A stretch of 64,000 nucleotides of DNA from Vibrio lentus (GTDB taxonomy: Bacteria > Pseudomonadota > Gammaproteobacteria > Enterobacterales > Vibrionaceae): contig NZ_JAUFQE010000002.1 of the NCBI RefSeq assembly GCF_030409755.1, positions 2,108,001 through 2,172,000 of the forward strand, read 5' to 3'. Each line of letters opens with the position of its first letter. The first letter of the stretch is position 1. Below the pieces are notes generated by a model. That model was not told where the DNA came from. It searched no databases and saw only the letters and a program-made list of their open reading frames with translations. Positions 1-8,281 of the stretch are shown piece after piece. A program made the translations under genes and the position numbers.

Positions 1-2496
1 AATGAAGATCCAGCAGGGGTTTCCACATACTGGACAGAAATGTTGTCACTGGAATTGGAAAATAAAATCCAGTTAGTCGATTCAATGGCACACGAATTAG
101 CGCAAATACGTGCAGATAATTTGAACTTTTATGTACCTTTACTCCTCCAGTTACTCAATTTACCAAGGCATGACCACAGTTTTCTTGGCCATTCGCTTGC
201 TCTCTTCTTAAAAAGCGGCCTAGTGGACGATACCGTTTTATGGAGCTATATCGCAGGCGAGGTAAGCGAGGAAGATGCACTTTCCTATGGCTTTAACAAC
301 AAATTGAATTGTCAACCATATGAGTTTGGTGATCGCAATGATAAATTTCTAGCAGAAAGAATGCGGAACTCCACTATTTTGCTCGATTTGGCTGTTGCTT
401 CAATTGAACAATGGAGCCAAACCAAAAGCTCACATCGTGGATATCATTGTAGTTTCTTGAACAAAACGTCTTATGAAGATACGCATACACAGAGCGACCA
501 TAGACATATAGATGGTGAGCGCTTCTTGATGGATTCTATTGAAGCCGCTATTAAACATCACACTAACTCACAAACATCATGGTGGCAAAACAACCTTGAA
601 CGCCTTTGCTTCAACACCGAAGACTCATTACGATACTTTTCTATCCTTGCGTTGACCGAAAAGCCGATCTCAAATATAGATGTAATTGGGCGTATGCTGT
701 GTGAGCAAGCAATATTAGCATCTGATTTATCATATGAACTGGGGGAATTGATATACAAAGCGTATATATTTCTAGCCCCGTCAATACAAGTTTCAATACA
801 AGAAAACATTCTAACTATCGACCAAGAAGACGCTACTGACCCACAAGCAAGATCTTGGATGATAAAAAAGCAAGCCCTGTTAATCACCGCTATTCCGTGC
901 CATTTACGTTCAACGAATTCACAAGCCGTATTGAATGAATGTAAAAAACTAGTATGGCCGTTGATTCGACAACCATATATCTACTCGCGAGGAGGAATTG
1001 TCAGCGCTCCGTTCTCTTTTGAGGTATTTCTGAATTTAAGTAATAACGGAGTGCTATGCCTGCTTGAACACTACAATGGGTATGATAGAGATTCATTTAC
1101 TGACTTTCTGGAGGGGGGAGAAAGAGAGGTTGGCAGGCAGCTAAGTGAAGCAGCCTCTCGTCAATCTTCACGTTTCATGGCTTTTCTGACAGATAACTGG
1201 GAGCAGATCCCTGAACGTTTTCGTGATGATCTCTTGGAGGGAGTTACTACATATCTAGCGCATCGATACGGAAGCCTACAGCCTAGTAATAATTGGTTAT
1301 ATATAGAGGAACCCGACGCAGAAAAGTTAGCCCTGAATATTCTCGAGAATTTGGAACAACATCAAGATCACTGGCACCACAACCGCGCAGCATCCAAAGC
1401 GATAGAAAACTGTGCACATATCATCAAAAAAACTCAAGATGCAGCTCGGCTAATATATTTAGCAATGAGTTTTGCGTCATTAATGGAAGAAAGCACAATC
1501 TCGGGCGACTCTCTTGATCTACTTACTTCTGGCATCAATATGAGACGAGGAAACACAGCAGAAGCACTGATAATTTTAGCCAACCAGCTTGAGGCGAGTG
1601 GTGTACAGTGGCCTGACTCACTACCAGCTGCATTACGCCTATATGCTGGTGACAAGCACCCTGCAATTCGTGCAGTTATGCTTAGGCGGATGCCTTACTT
1701 ACAGGCTCGTTTTCCTGAACTTGGCTGGGAACTATTTGATCTTGCGTTAAAAGAAAGTGCAGACGGACTTTGGGCTATAGCTGAACCATGCTTATATTAC
1801 GCATACCATCAAAAGTTCAAAATCATTGCACCTAGATTAGCTCAGATTTATCGTGAAGGTTGCGGCAAAGATTATAAGGCTTGGGGGCGTATTTCTGCGC
1901 TAGCAGCTTTTTTGAAACACATAGACTTTTCTACTTTTATTGAGGAACTCAACGCGGTAGAAACAGCGGAAGCATGGAGTGGTGCAGCGAGTGTATGGAC
2001 ACACCACAACAATATTCAAAGACACAAAGAGCATTGTTTTTCGGGACTGGAAGCTGGATTAAGTGCAGGAAATCCGCATGCTATTATCATCGCGCATGAG
2101 TTTCATAACCTCTTCCGTGAATCTACACCATTGTTTACTGTACCAACTGAGCTAATTCAGCGTTATTTCAGCCTGCTTGAATCAGAAACAGATTCTAAAC
2201 GAAATGATATCTTTGGTTTTGATACATGGTTGAACGCGATTTCTGTTCACGAGCCAATGTATGCATTGGAAGCTGTTGAAATTTACTTAGATTTCGTACG
2301 TCGAACTAAAGCCTATGTTCATGATTATAAGAATAGCCTAACGCAACTACTGACCCGTTTATTCGCACAGGCTGAAGAGCTGGAAGAGTCTGACAGTGGA
2401 GCTATGTTGCAGCGTGTGGTCATACTGCAAGATACACTGTTAACTATAGGGATTAGTGGAGTGAATGATTGGCTCAAGGCTGCTGAACGGCCATAA
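1..2496 (+). CDS. C-terminal part of a large helical-repeat protein, function unknown
   Basis: The frame is open to the first base of the window, so the gene starts to the left and only its last 831 residues are seen. The ATG at 40 is probably an internal methionine. No enzyme motif, Walker motif or membrane segment is visible. The protein is rich in Leu, Ala and Glu and appears to be strings of amphipathic helices, like an alpha-solenoid (for example ISALAAFLKHIDFSTFIEEL near residue 645). Long C-terminal solenoids of this kind are common in STAND/NACHT-type defence NTPases, where the NTPase lies upstream, but that part is not in the window, so a defence role is only a guess. A weak terminator-like hairpin follows the stop. 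Confidence 0.6.
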   Translation, partial: NEDPAGVSTYWTEMLSLELENKIQLVDSMAHELAQIRADNLNFYVPLLLQLLNLPRHDHSFLGHSLALFLKSGLVDDTVLWSYIAGEVSEEDALSYGFNNKLNCQPYEFGDRNDKFLAERMRNSTILLDLAVASIEQWSQTKSSHRGYHCSFLNKTSYEDTHTQSDHRHIDGERFLMDSIEAAIKHHTNSQTSWWQNNLERLCFNTEDSLRYFSILALTEKPISNIDVIGRMLCEQAILASDLSYELGELIYKAYIFLAPSIQVSIQENILTIDQEDATDPQARSWMIKKQALLITAIPCHLRSTNSQAVLNECKKLVWPLIRQPYIYSRGGIVSAPFSFEVFLNLSNNGVLCLLEHYNGYDRDSFTDFLEGGEREVGRQLSEAASRQSSRFMAFLTDNWEQIPERFRDDLLEGVTTYLAHRYGSLQPSNNWLYIEEPDAEKLALNILENLEQHQDHWHHNRAASKAIENCAHIIKKTQDAARLIYLAMSFASLMEESTISGDSLDLLTSGINMRRGNTAEALIILANQLEASGVQWPDSLPAALRLYAGDKHPAIRAVMLRRMPYLQARFPELGWELFDLALKESADGLWAIAEPCLYYAYHQKFKIIAPRLAQIYREGCGKDYKAWGRISALAAFLKHIDFSTFIEELNAVETAEAWSGAASVWTHHNNIQRHKEHCFSGLEAGLSAGNPHAIIIAHEFHNLFRESTPLFTVPTELIQRYFSLLESETDSKRNDIFGFDTWLNAISVHEPMYALEAVEIYLDFVRRTKAYVHDYKNSLTQLLTRLFAQAEELEESDSGAMLQRVVILQDTLLTIGISGVNDWLKAAERP

Positions 2497-2536
2497 ATAA
2501 AAAGGTTTACCCTAGTCGTCATTATCCGAGCAACAT

Positions 2537-2566
2537 AAGTTAGAGCTTTAGTCCTAACTTGTTTTT
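2537..2566 (+). terminator. Putative terminator after the helical-repeat gene
   Basis: A 7-bp stem AAGTTAG/CTAACTT with a 10-nt loop is followed by GTTTTTG, 41 bases past the stop codon. Confidence 0.5.
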
Positions 2567-2914
2567 GCCCAAAACCATTGTAGAGCTGGGTCATGGGCGT
2601 ATTAACTCTCGTTTGTGCTGTGTTTGACAGTGCAAACTAGATGGCAATTTCTCACGCAGTCAAGGCTTGAAGAGCATTGTGATGGTGGAAACTTCCGCCT
2701 TGCTAAAAACAAGTCTGTCAGCTTAGAGTACCGTAACTATATCAGCTCCAATACATTGAGCACAGAACAAGCAGCTTTAGCGGTTAGAGAATATTAAGCT
2801 ATGCATTGGGTCCTTGATGTCAGCATAAACGAAGATGCTTGCCAGATCTTTAAAGTCCACGATGCAGAGAATGTCTCTTGCCTGCGTTACATGACTCTAA
2901 ATATACTGAGAGCA
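2567..2914. other. Intergenic region with a possible gene remnant
   Basis: The only open stretch is a 60-codon plus-strand frame at 2615-2797 with no clear ribosome-binding site and no family that I recognise. Its composition is protein-like, so it may be the tail of a decayed gene, but it is not called as a CDS. The 36-bp tandem array begins at its right edge. Confidence 0.3.
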
Positions 2915-3150
2915 TTCTGGCAGAAACGTTCCGTATGCGACCAAAAGCGTTTCTGGCAGAAACGTTCTGCATGCGACCAAAAGCGTTTCTGGCGGAAACG
3001 TTCTGTATGCGACCAAAAGCGTTTCTGGCGGAAACGTTCTGTATGCGGCCAAAAGCGTTTCTGGCGGAAACGTTCTGTATGCGACCAAAAGCGTTTCTGG
3101 CAGAAACGTTCTGTATGCGACCAAAAGCGTTTCTGGCATAAACGTCATGC
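2915..3150. repeat. 36-bp tandem array, six copies plus a partial seventh
   Basis: The unit starts TTCTGGCAGAAACGTTC and ends GACCAAAAGCGT. Full copies begin at 2915, 2951, 2987, 3023, 3059 and 3095, and a degenerate 20-bp copy begins at 3131. Copies differ at only a few positions. Each junction creates the palindrome CGTTTCTG-G-CAGAAACG (one G-to-A change in some copies), so the array is a series of phased inverted repeats. Because 36 is divisible by three, several frames on both strands stay open and encode 12-residue repeats. There are no unique spacers, so it is not a CRISPR. It could be a protein-binding array or a repetitive peptide gene; I recall similar repetitive ORFs from Vibrio and Photobacterium annotations but could not check this. 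Confidence 0.85.
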
Positions 3151-3385
3151 TCTCATCAAGAAAAAATATACTGTGGTAGAACGCATTTAGGAATATAAGC
3201 AGATAGAAAATAAATCTGACAGGCACTGAGCAAAAAAGTAATTAACTGTCAGATCAAGTATGAATTAGTGCAGTTTAAATTAATGGAAACCATCTGATAT
3301 CAATTTTATTATTCATCCTATTCTTGACAAATAAGTACAAAAGGATAAGTTCACTCAACTTCGATTATATAGTCTATCTTTCCGA

Positions 3386-3880
3386 CTAATCCATCATTGC
3401 TCTTCTAATCTTATTAATAGTATGCTCATCGATTCCATTTTCATAATCAATGTAAAATACTCTTTCTGCGCACATAGGCATAGCCGTTCGCTTATCCCCT
3501 TCAAAATCACCACAAACATACCAACCTGCATTCAATAGTTCTGCGTGCTTTCTAGTTGTTCTCAACCAGTCTGCATCATCTAATCTAAGTCTAAGGCTCA
3601 AATCGATGAAAGGAGCCAGTTGATTATCATTGAAAATACCGCATTGAATGAGTAACTCACGTGGGTATGATTGGGGTGTCGTCGGATACAACAAAGCGCC
3701 AACTGACTGCGCTACGTCTGCTAACATCCTAGCACTTTTGTGATCTGGTGTTACATTTAACAACGTCTGTTTAATGCCCATAAACTTTTCGTTAAAGAAA
3801 GCAGACTTGACTTCTTTGTTACTATTAATATAAGCATGCGAGTATAAAGTGGTTAGTGGATCAAAATATAAAACCTTCAA
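3386..3880 (-). CDS. Small hypothetical protein, HAD-like N-terminus
   Basis: This is a 164-residue soluble protein with no signal peptide. It begins with a hydrophobic strand and FDPLTTL, which resembles HAD motif I (DxDxT/V) but lacks the second Asp. Near the C-terminus it has ERVFYIDYENGID, as in small HAD-domain proteins that pair with recombination or toxin modules. Catalytic activity cannot be asserted. The start is TTG at 3880, because AGGAG sits 6 bases upstream. The gene stands alone between the tandem repeat and the recombinase trio, in the same direction as the trio, and is probably element cargo. Confidence 0.6.
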   Translation of the reverse strand: MKVLYFDPLTTLYSHAYINSNKEVKSAFFNEKFMGIKQTLLNVTPDHKSARMLADVAQSVGALLYPTTPQSYPRELLIQCGIFNDNQLAPFIDLSLRLRLDDADWLRTTRKHAELLNAGWYVCGDFEGDKRTAMPMCAERVFYIDYENGIDEHTINKIRRAMMD

Positions 3881-4276
3881 AAGAATCTCCTAGAACTATT
3901 AGCTTATGGTAAGAAAAAATATCAAGTCTTAAGTATAACGTTAACATCACAGAAATTATACTTCAGTGTCAGACTGGATAATATAATGTTTAGACATGTT
4001 TCCTTTAATTAACCTTGGTGTCTATCTCATGCTAATTTACGCAAGATAATTTTTAAATCCCCCTTAAATGTCATAGACGACCTGTATAATTGGTCAATAT
4101 TTTCCAAGCCAATTTTTATGACAACAGGCTGAGACTAGTCGATCTGTGTGATGAGTAGGTGAGCATTCAAATTTATTCGTTCGATAATGTCTTCTTTACT
4201 TTTACCTGTCACCAAATATACAAACAGCACCTCTCAGGTGCTGTAATTGTGTAACTTTAACGCTCTTTAGAAGTCA
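3881..4276. other. A+T-rich intergenic region
   Basis: No open frame of substance lies between the HAD-like gene and the trio. It should contain the promoter of the HAD-like gene on the minus strand. Apart from the hairpin at 4225-4243, nothing stands out. Confidence 0.4.
4225..4243 (-). terminator. Putative terminator of the recombinase trio
   Basis: A perfect 8-bp stem CAGCACCT-CTC-AGGTGCTG lies 34 bases past the last trio gene. On the minus strand it is followed by TTTGTATATTT, a T-rich but imperfect tract. Confidence 0.5.
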
Positions 4277-4918
4277 TTATTTCTTTGAGAAATAATCAGG
4301 AAGATGTTCTTTCGTAAATAATATTTTTTCTGAAACAAGGTCTAATACACGATCACTCTTAATGTCGTAAGTCCCGTCAGCGTCACCGATCAACTTATCT
4401 ATCACAACAATAGCTTTTCCTAATTGCTTAACTTTTTTTTGATATTCATTTTTAAGATCGTTTAATTCAGTTTTTTTATAAACTGAAGCTTTAGGTGGTG
4501 CTATCGTAGACATTACCTGATTTTTTTGCTCATGTAATTCAATTAACAACATTTTAATTTCGAATTCTTTAGTAGAGACCTCGTCACTCACCTCTATTAA
4601 TCGCTCTTCCAGCTCCTTTATTTTTTGTTTTTCTTGCCTTCCCTTTAGGTCTTTACTTAGAGTAGAAATAGCCTTAGTTCCACTTGATTGTTGAATAATA
4701 TAATCATCAAGTAAAGTCTTATAAGGAGAATTTGCCCTTCTCAGTGTTGCGCTATTTATTGGATCTCCTTGCTCAGACAATTTGTCAGCCATGTACTCAG
4801 ATAGCTTCCTTGAAGATTTAAAAGTTGAATTTGACTTTTTTAATTCAATTAAAATTTTCTTTACAAGTTCCACTCTTTGATTGGCAATTGCAACTTTCTT
4901 TTCAATTAAGTTTGTCAT
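4277..4918 (-). CDS. TnpC-like accessory protein of a recombinase trio
   Basis: A 213-residue helical protein placed last in a three-gene recombination module. Residues 30-60 look like a small alpha-helical DNA-binding region (STFKSSRKLSEYMADKL) and residues 90-160 form a coiled coil rich in Glu, Lys and Leu. This matches the general plan of the small TnpC/DUF6262-type partner of Tn554-family recombinases, which influences transposition but is not a recombinase. The start at 4918 is chosen over a longer frame to 4966 because AGGAG lies 6 bases before it and because it then follows the tnpB-like stop by 13 bases instead of overlapping it. Family assignment comes mainly from position and architecture. 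Confidence 0.65.
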   Translation of the reverse strand: MTNLIEKKVAIANQRVELVKKILIELKKSNSTFKSSRKLSEYMADKLSEQGDPINSATLRRANSPYKTLLDDYIIQQSSGTKAISTLSKDLKGRQEKQKIKELEERLIEVSDEVSTKEFEIKMLLIELHEQKNQVMSTIAPPKASVYKKTELNDLKNEYQKKVKQLGKAIVVIDKLIGDADGTYDIKSDRVLDLVSEKILFTKEHLPDYFSKK

Positions 4919-4931
4919 CGTAAGCTCCTCT

Positions 4932-7900
4932 CTAAACCTCAATTCCCAGTAGTGCCATTTTTTCACTCTCGGTGATTCCCTGTAGATCTGCCTTCATATT
5001 CAATACCATTGCCAAATATTCCACATCAGACAGATCTTCAATATCTTCACTACTTCGTACCTTAGCTTGAAGCTCAATCTTTCTTCTCAGTCTAGCAGCT
5101 TGAAGTTTTAGCTTTTCGCTATGCAACCTTGGAACACCTTCTGTTTCTTTAAGTCTCAGTAGCAGCTTCTCTTGCTCAGTAGCATTCTGAGGTTTAATTG
5201 AATGAATTAACTGCAATCCTTCATCTGATACATAGTAAATACCATTTTCATTTGAATCTTCAATAACCGACCTACGAGCTTCCCAATAAGATGCCTCTAC
5301 TATGAAGTCCATCTTTCTTTTACTTAGCTCAGCTCGCTCGGTCTCGAGCATATCAAAGGTATCTAACTGCGTATTTAAAGTTCTAATCACGTCACACAAG
5401 GTACGAATTGTTGCACTAATTGGAGAAAGGTGATTGTTTGTTGTCACGGCAAGTGGACAGGAAAAACACTTTTTCTCTCCCAAGCCATCGACAATTTCTT
5501 TAGGACAAATCCCCCCTGTTGGGCATATGTGTGTGCGATAATAAGCAATTTTATTTACATCAGCATTACGTAATGCATTTAGTCCATTAATATGTCCACT
5601 CGTTTCACCAATAATTTCAAAGTTAATTGATTGAGCGTTATATTTATTTATTGTAGAACTAGGGCAGACCTTGAGTTCACCCTCAAAGCTTTCTTGATTG
5701 ATTTCAGAACCACGCACAGTAACCAAATTATTAAAAGCTTCTGTGTCTGCCCCTAGTAATGCTACGATCTGTGTAATGAAATCTCTTGACGCGCTGTCTG
5801 GTAATGCTTTCGTATAATAGCCAACCGTCGATTCACATTGACCCGTAAGAAGATTACCAACCACATTCGCACCTACAATTGGAGCAAAAATACTTACTGT
5901 CATAGTCCTTAACGAGTGCGGTGTAACTTGTGTTTTTCTCGCTATTGGTACACATTTCACGGCAACATGACAATCACTGTAATCAATGGATACTTCACTA
6001 TTCTTTGAATCAAAATCACCAATATTACATAAGTGAATAAACTCATCTACCGAGTAATATAATTTAGGTACAAATAAAGTCGTAGGCTGGAAATCAACGC
6101 CATTGCGTCTTAAAAATGATTCATACTCATTAATTATTTCACTGCAATAGTTGGGATATGCCCCATCTGAATGTGAAGGTTTTAGCCTGAACAATGCCGA
6201 AACATCTCCCCACTTAGATTCTTTATGACCATTGTATGGCACCTCCCCTGCAATATCAGGGTTAGATTCCATTGCTAGTTTTTTTACTTCATACACCTTT
6301 TTCAGCATATTCATCGTGCTTGCAGAAACAACAACTTGGAATGATTGAGACTTTGCTTTATCAGTAGTAACTAATAAAGGCTGAAAATCTTTCTCGGTAT
6401 TCGAAGCTAAGGTAAAACACTCTTGGTCATCTAGCCACAGTGCATTTGATCGCCTTAATCCAGAATGGAGAAGCAATGTCATTAAAGACCAAGAAATATG
6501 GTTGTTTATGTATAAATTCTGATCTTTCGAACCTTTGATACGATAAACTTTGGCATGCTTAATTAATTGTATCTTTGTGAATGGTTCAAGATCAACTTTG
6601 CCGATGTACATCGGCATAGTTCCATCAATGTTTACATCTTTGTCTACAAAAATATAGTCTTTAGAATTTTCGCCTTTTTTGATACTTTCTAAAGCTTCAT
6701 CAAGCATCTGCTCTGTGACTGCACTACAAAATGATCGTAAACCTAACCAATAATCTAAACCAAATACATATTTGGTATTTTTAATATATTTATTACCAAC
6801 TCGTGGCTTAACTTTTCCATCGAGCGGGTTTCTGAAAGAATCAATTTGTTTTGAATCTAAATTTGTTAAGTAATCGAAGAAATTACTTATGATTAATAAA
6901 GCATCTCTGCCACTGTTATTGTTTTTAGTGTTTTCAAATTGAGCAGCAGAAGTCATATCATAAACAAACTGCTGTAAAGTCACTGGATATTGAAATCCAT
7001 CTGTGAACTTTACAACATTTTCAAGTTCAAATAGATTACTTCGTTGAACATAAAGACTACTAAGAAACTCTTCCGGGTGATTGGGATAGTTAAAACCTCC
7101 CGATAAACCCGAATCAAAATAAGCTGGCAAGTAAGAAAACAGGTATTTATTTAAAATACTAAGCCGAGCTTTCTTTTGTTTGATAGTGCCCGCTTCATTC
7201 GATGTATGACGTATGTAATCATGTTGTGCAGCAATCCATAAGTTTTTCTGTCCTAAATTATCAGAAGAAAATTGTTCATCTGTGCCAGCTAATCCAGACC
7301 AGTAACCATAATCAATTACACTTTTTCTATCTCTTGATCGAACGGTGACAGTATTAACTCCCTCGACTCCTGAGCCTATTAGCTGCACAGCTTTCTTCGA
7401 TGAACCTAGATAAACTAATACGTTGTGGTCCTCTGTGGGCTCTCCACGTCGTATACTTGCTCTTTTAAGGATAAACTCATCGTAAAAATTTTTATCTCGC
7501 TCAGGCTCTTCACATGTAATAAACGCGAGTGCTGGCTCTATGTTATAACTAGCTGGAGAACCATTATGATAAGACATAAGGTCCTCATGATATGCCATTA
7601 AAACATCAAAAGTAATTTCATCGAGTTCTGTAATACCGTTTGCTACAATTATGTCAGCAAACCTTTTAAACGCTTGGCTTAATTTATCAACAGAAAAACT
7701 ACTTTTTTTAATATAATCTAAGTAGTTTTTTGCAATATACGGTGTTTGAATATGCTCTTTAAATTGATCAAAACGCTTTTCTGTCGCTCCGATCCATAGA
7801 TCATTGGCTAAAGGAGGAAAAAAACTCTTCAGTTCCGTTGAGCCAATACGAATAGCTGCATTCATTGATTTCGGGTGTGAACCGACCATACAGTTTAGTT

Positions 7901-8279
7901 TTACAACTTTATTTAGAGCTAGAAAGCTAACAAAAAGGCGTATTGTATGTAATCGATTGTAATAATCATTTTTTCGTATCTTAGATTGACGTGGAATTAA
8001 ACTATCTAATAAATCAACATACTCATTCGTTTTAGCTCCACGACACTCCTTGATAAGGATACTTTCCACATCTTCGAGAAACGCCTTTATCTCATCAAGT
8101 GGCATTCTTGATACTTTTTCAAGTGCGGCAACACAATCATCAGTTCCATCGCTCGCCCCTCTATACCCTGTCGAATATTCAGCTTTGTATGCTTTACCGC
8201 AGACATCTTTTAATTTCACAACAAAATTTTTCAAGATCGAATGGAATCTTTCTTTCGTGAAAACATCTAAGAAAATCAT
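4932..8279 (-). CDS. Large TnpB-like tyrosine recombinase (1115 aa)
   Basis: The C-terminal half carries a tyrosine-recombinase core: the first Arg in LHSGLRRSNALW (about residue 607), a HSLR box in TPHSLRTMTV (about 791) and the presumed nucleophile in GYYTKALP (about 820). The usual second His before the Tyr appears as Gln (TGQCESTVGYY). Beyond the catalytic region is a cysteine cluster, CPTGGICP and KKCFSCP (about 915-940), that could bind zinc, then a helical tail. Tn554 TnpB is about 630 residues, so this one has a long N-terminal extension. Its ATG lies 2 bases after the tnpA-like stop, implying translational coupling. The trio as a whole probably cuts and joins the element at its att sites. 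Confidence 0.8.
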   Translation of the reverse strand: MIFLDVFTKERFHSILKNFVVKLKDVCGKAYKAEYSTGYRGASDGTDDCVAALEKVSRMPLDEIKAFLEDVESILIKECRGAKTNEYVDLLDSLIPRQSKIRKNDYYNRLHTIRLFVSFLALNKVVKLNCMVGSHPKSMNAAIRIGSTELKSFFPPLANDLWIGATEKRFDQFKEHIQTPYIAKNYLDYIKKSSFSVDKLSQAFKRFADIIVANGITELDEITFDVLMAYHEDLMSYHNGSPASYNIEPALAFITCEEPERDKNFYDEFILKRASIRRGEPTEDHNVLVYLGSSKKAVQLIGSGVEGVNTVTVRSRDRKSVIDYGYWSGLAGTDEQFSSDNLGQKNLWIAAQHDYIRHTSNEAGTIKQKKARLSILNKYLFSYLPAYFDSGLSGGFNYPNHPEEFLSSLYVQRSNLFELENVVKFTDGFQYPVTLQQFVYDMTSAAQFENTKNNNSGRDALLIISNFFDYLTNLDSKQIDSFRNPLDGKVKPRVGNKYIKNTKYVFGLDYWLGLRSFCSAVTEQMLDEALESIKKGENSKDYIFVDKDVNIDGTMPMYIGKVDLEPFTKIQLIKHAKVYRIKGSKDQNLYINNHISWSLMTLLLHSGLRRSNALWLDDQECFTLASNTEKDFQPLLVTTDKAKSQSFQVVVSASTMNMLKKVYEVKKLAMESNPDIAGEVPYNGHKESKWGDVSALFRLKPSHSDGAYPNYCSEIINEYESFLRRNGVDFQPTTLFVPKLYYSVDEFIHLCNIGDFDSKNSEVSIDYSDCHVAVKCVPIARKTQVTPHSLRTMTVSIFAPIVGANVVGNLLTGQCESTVGYYTKALPDSASRDFITQIVALLGADTEAFNNLVTVRGSEINQESFEGELKVCPSSTINKYNAQSINFEIIGETSGHINGLNALRNADVNKIAYYRTHICPTGGICPKEIVDGLGEKKCFSCPLAVTTNNHLSPISATIRTLCDVIRTLNTQLDTFDMLETERAELSKRKMDFIVEASYWEARRSVIEDSNENGIYYVSDEGLQLIHSIKPQNATEQEKLLLRLKETEGVPRLHSEKLKLQAARLRRKIELQAKVRSSEDIEDLSDVEYLAMVLNMKADLQGITESEKMALLGIEV

Positions 8280-8281
8280 TT

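Noticed and set aside
2615..2797. 60-codon plus-strand frame
   Set aside because: No clear Shine-Dalgarno, no recognised family; kept only as a possible remnant.
2915..3150. CRISPR array
   Set aside because: The 36-bp unit is in the size range of a repeat-plus-spacer fragment, but copies are contiguous and nearly identical with no unique spacers, and there are no cas genes nearby.
2801..3226. Repeat-encoded proteins in three frames over the 36-bp array
   Set aside because: Open frames exist on both strands only because the unit is a multiple of three. No frame has a convincing ribosome-binding site, so none is called as a gene.
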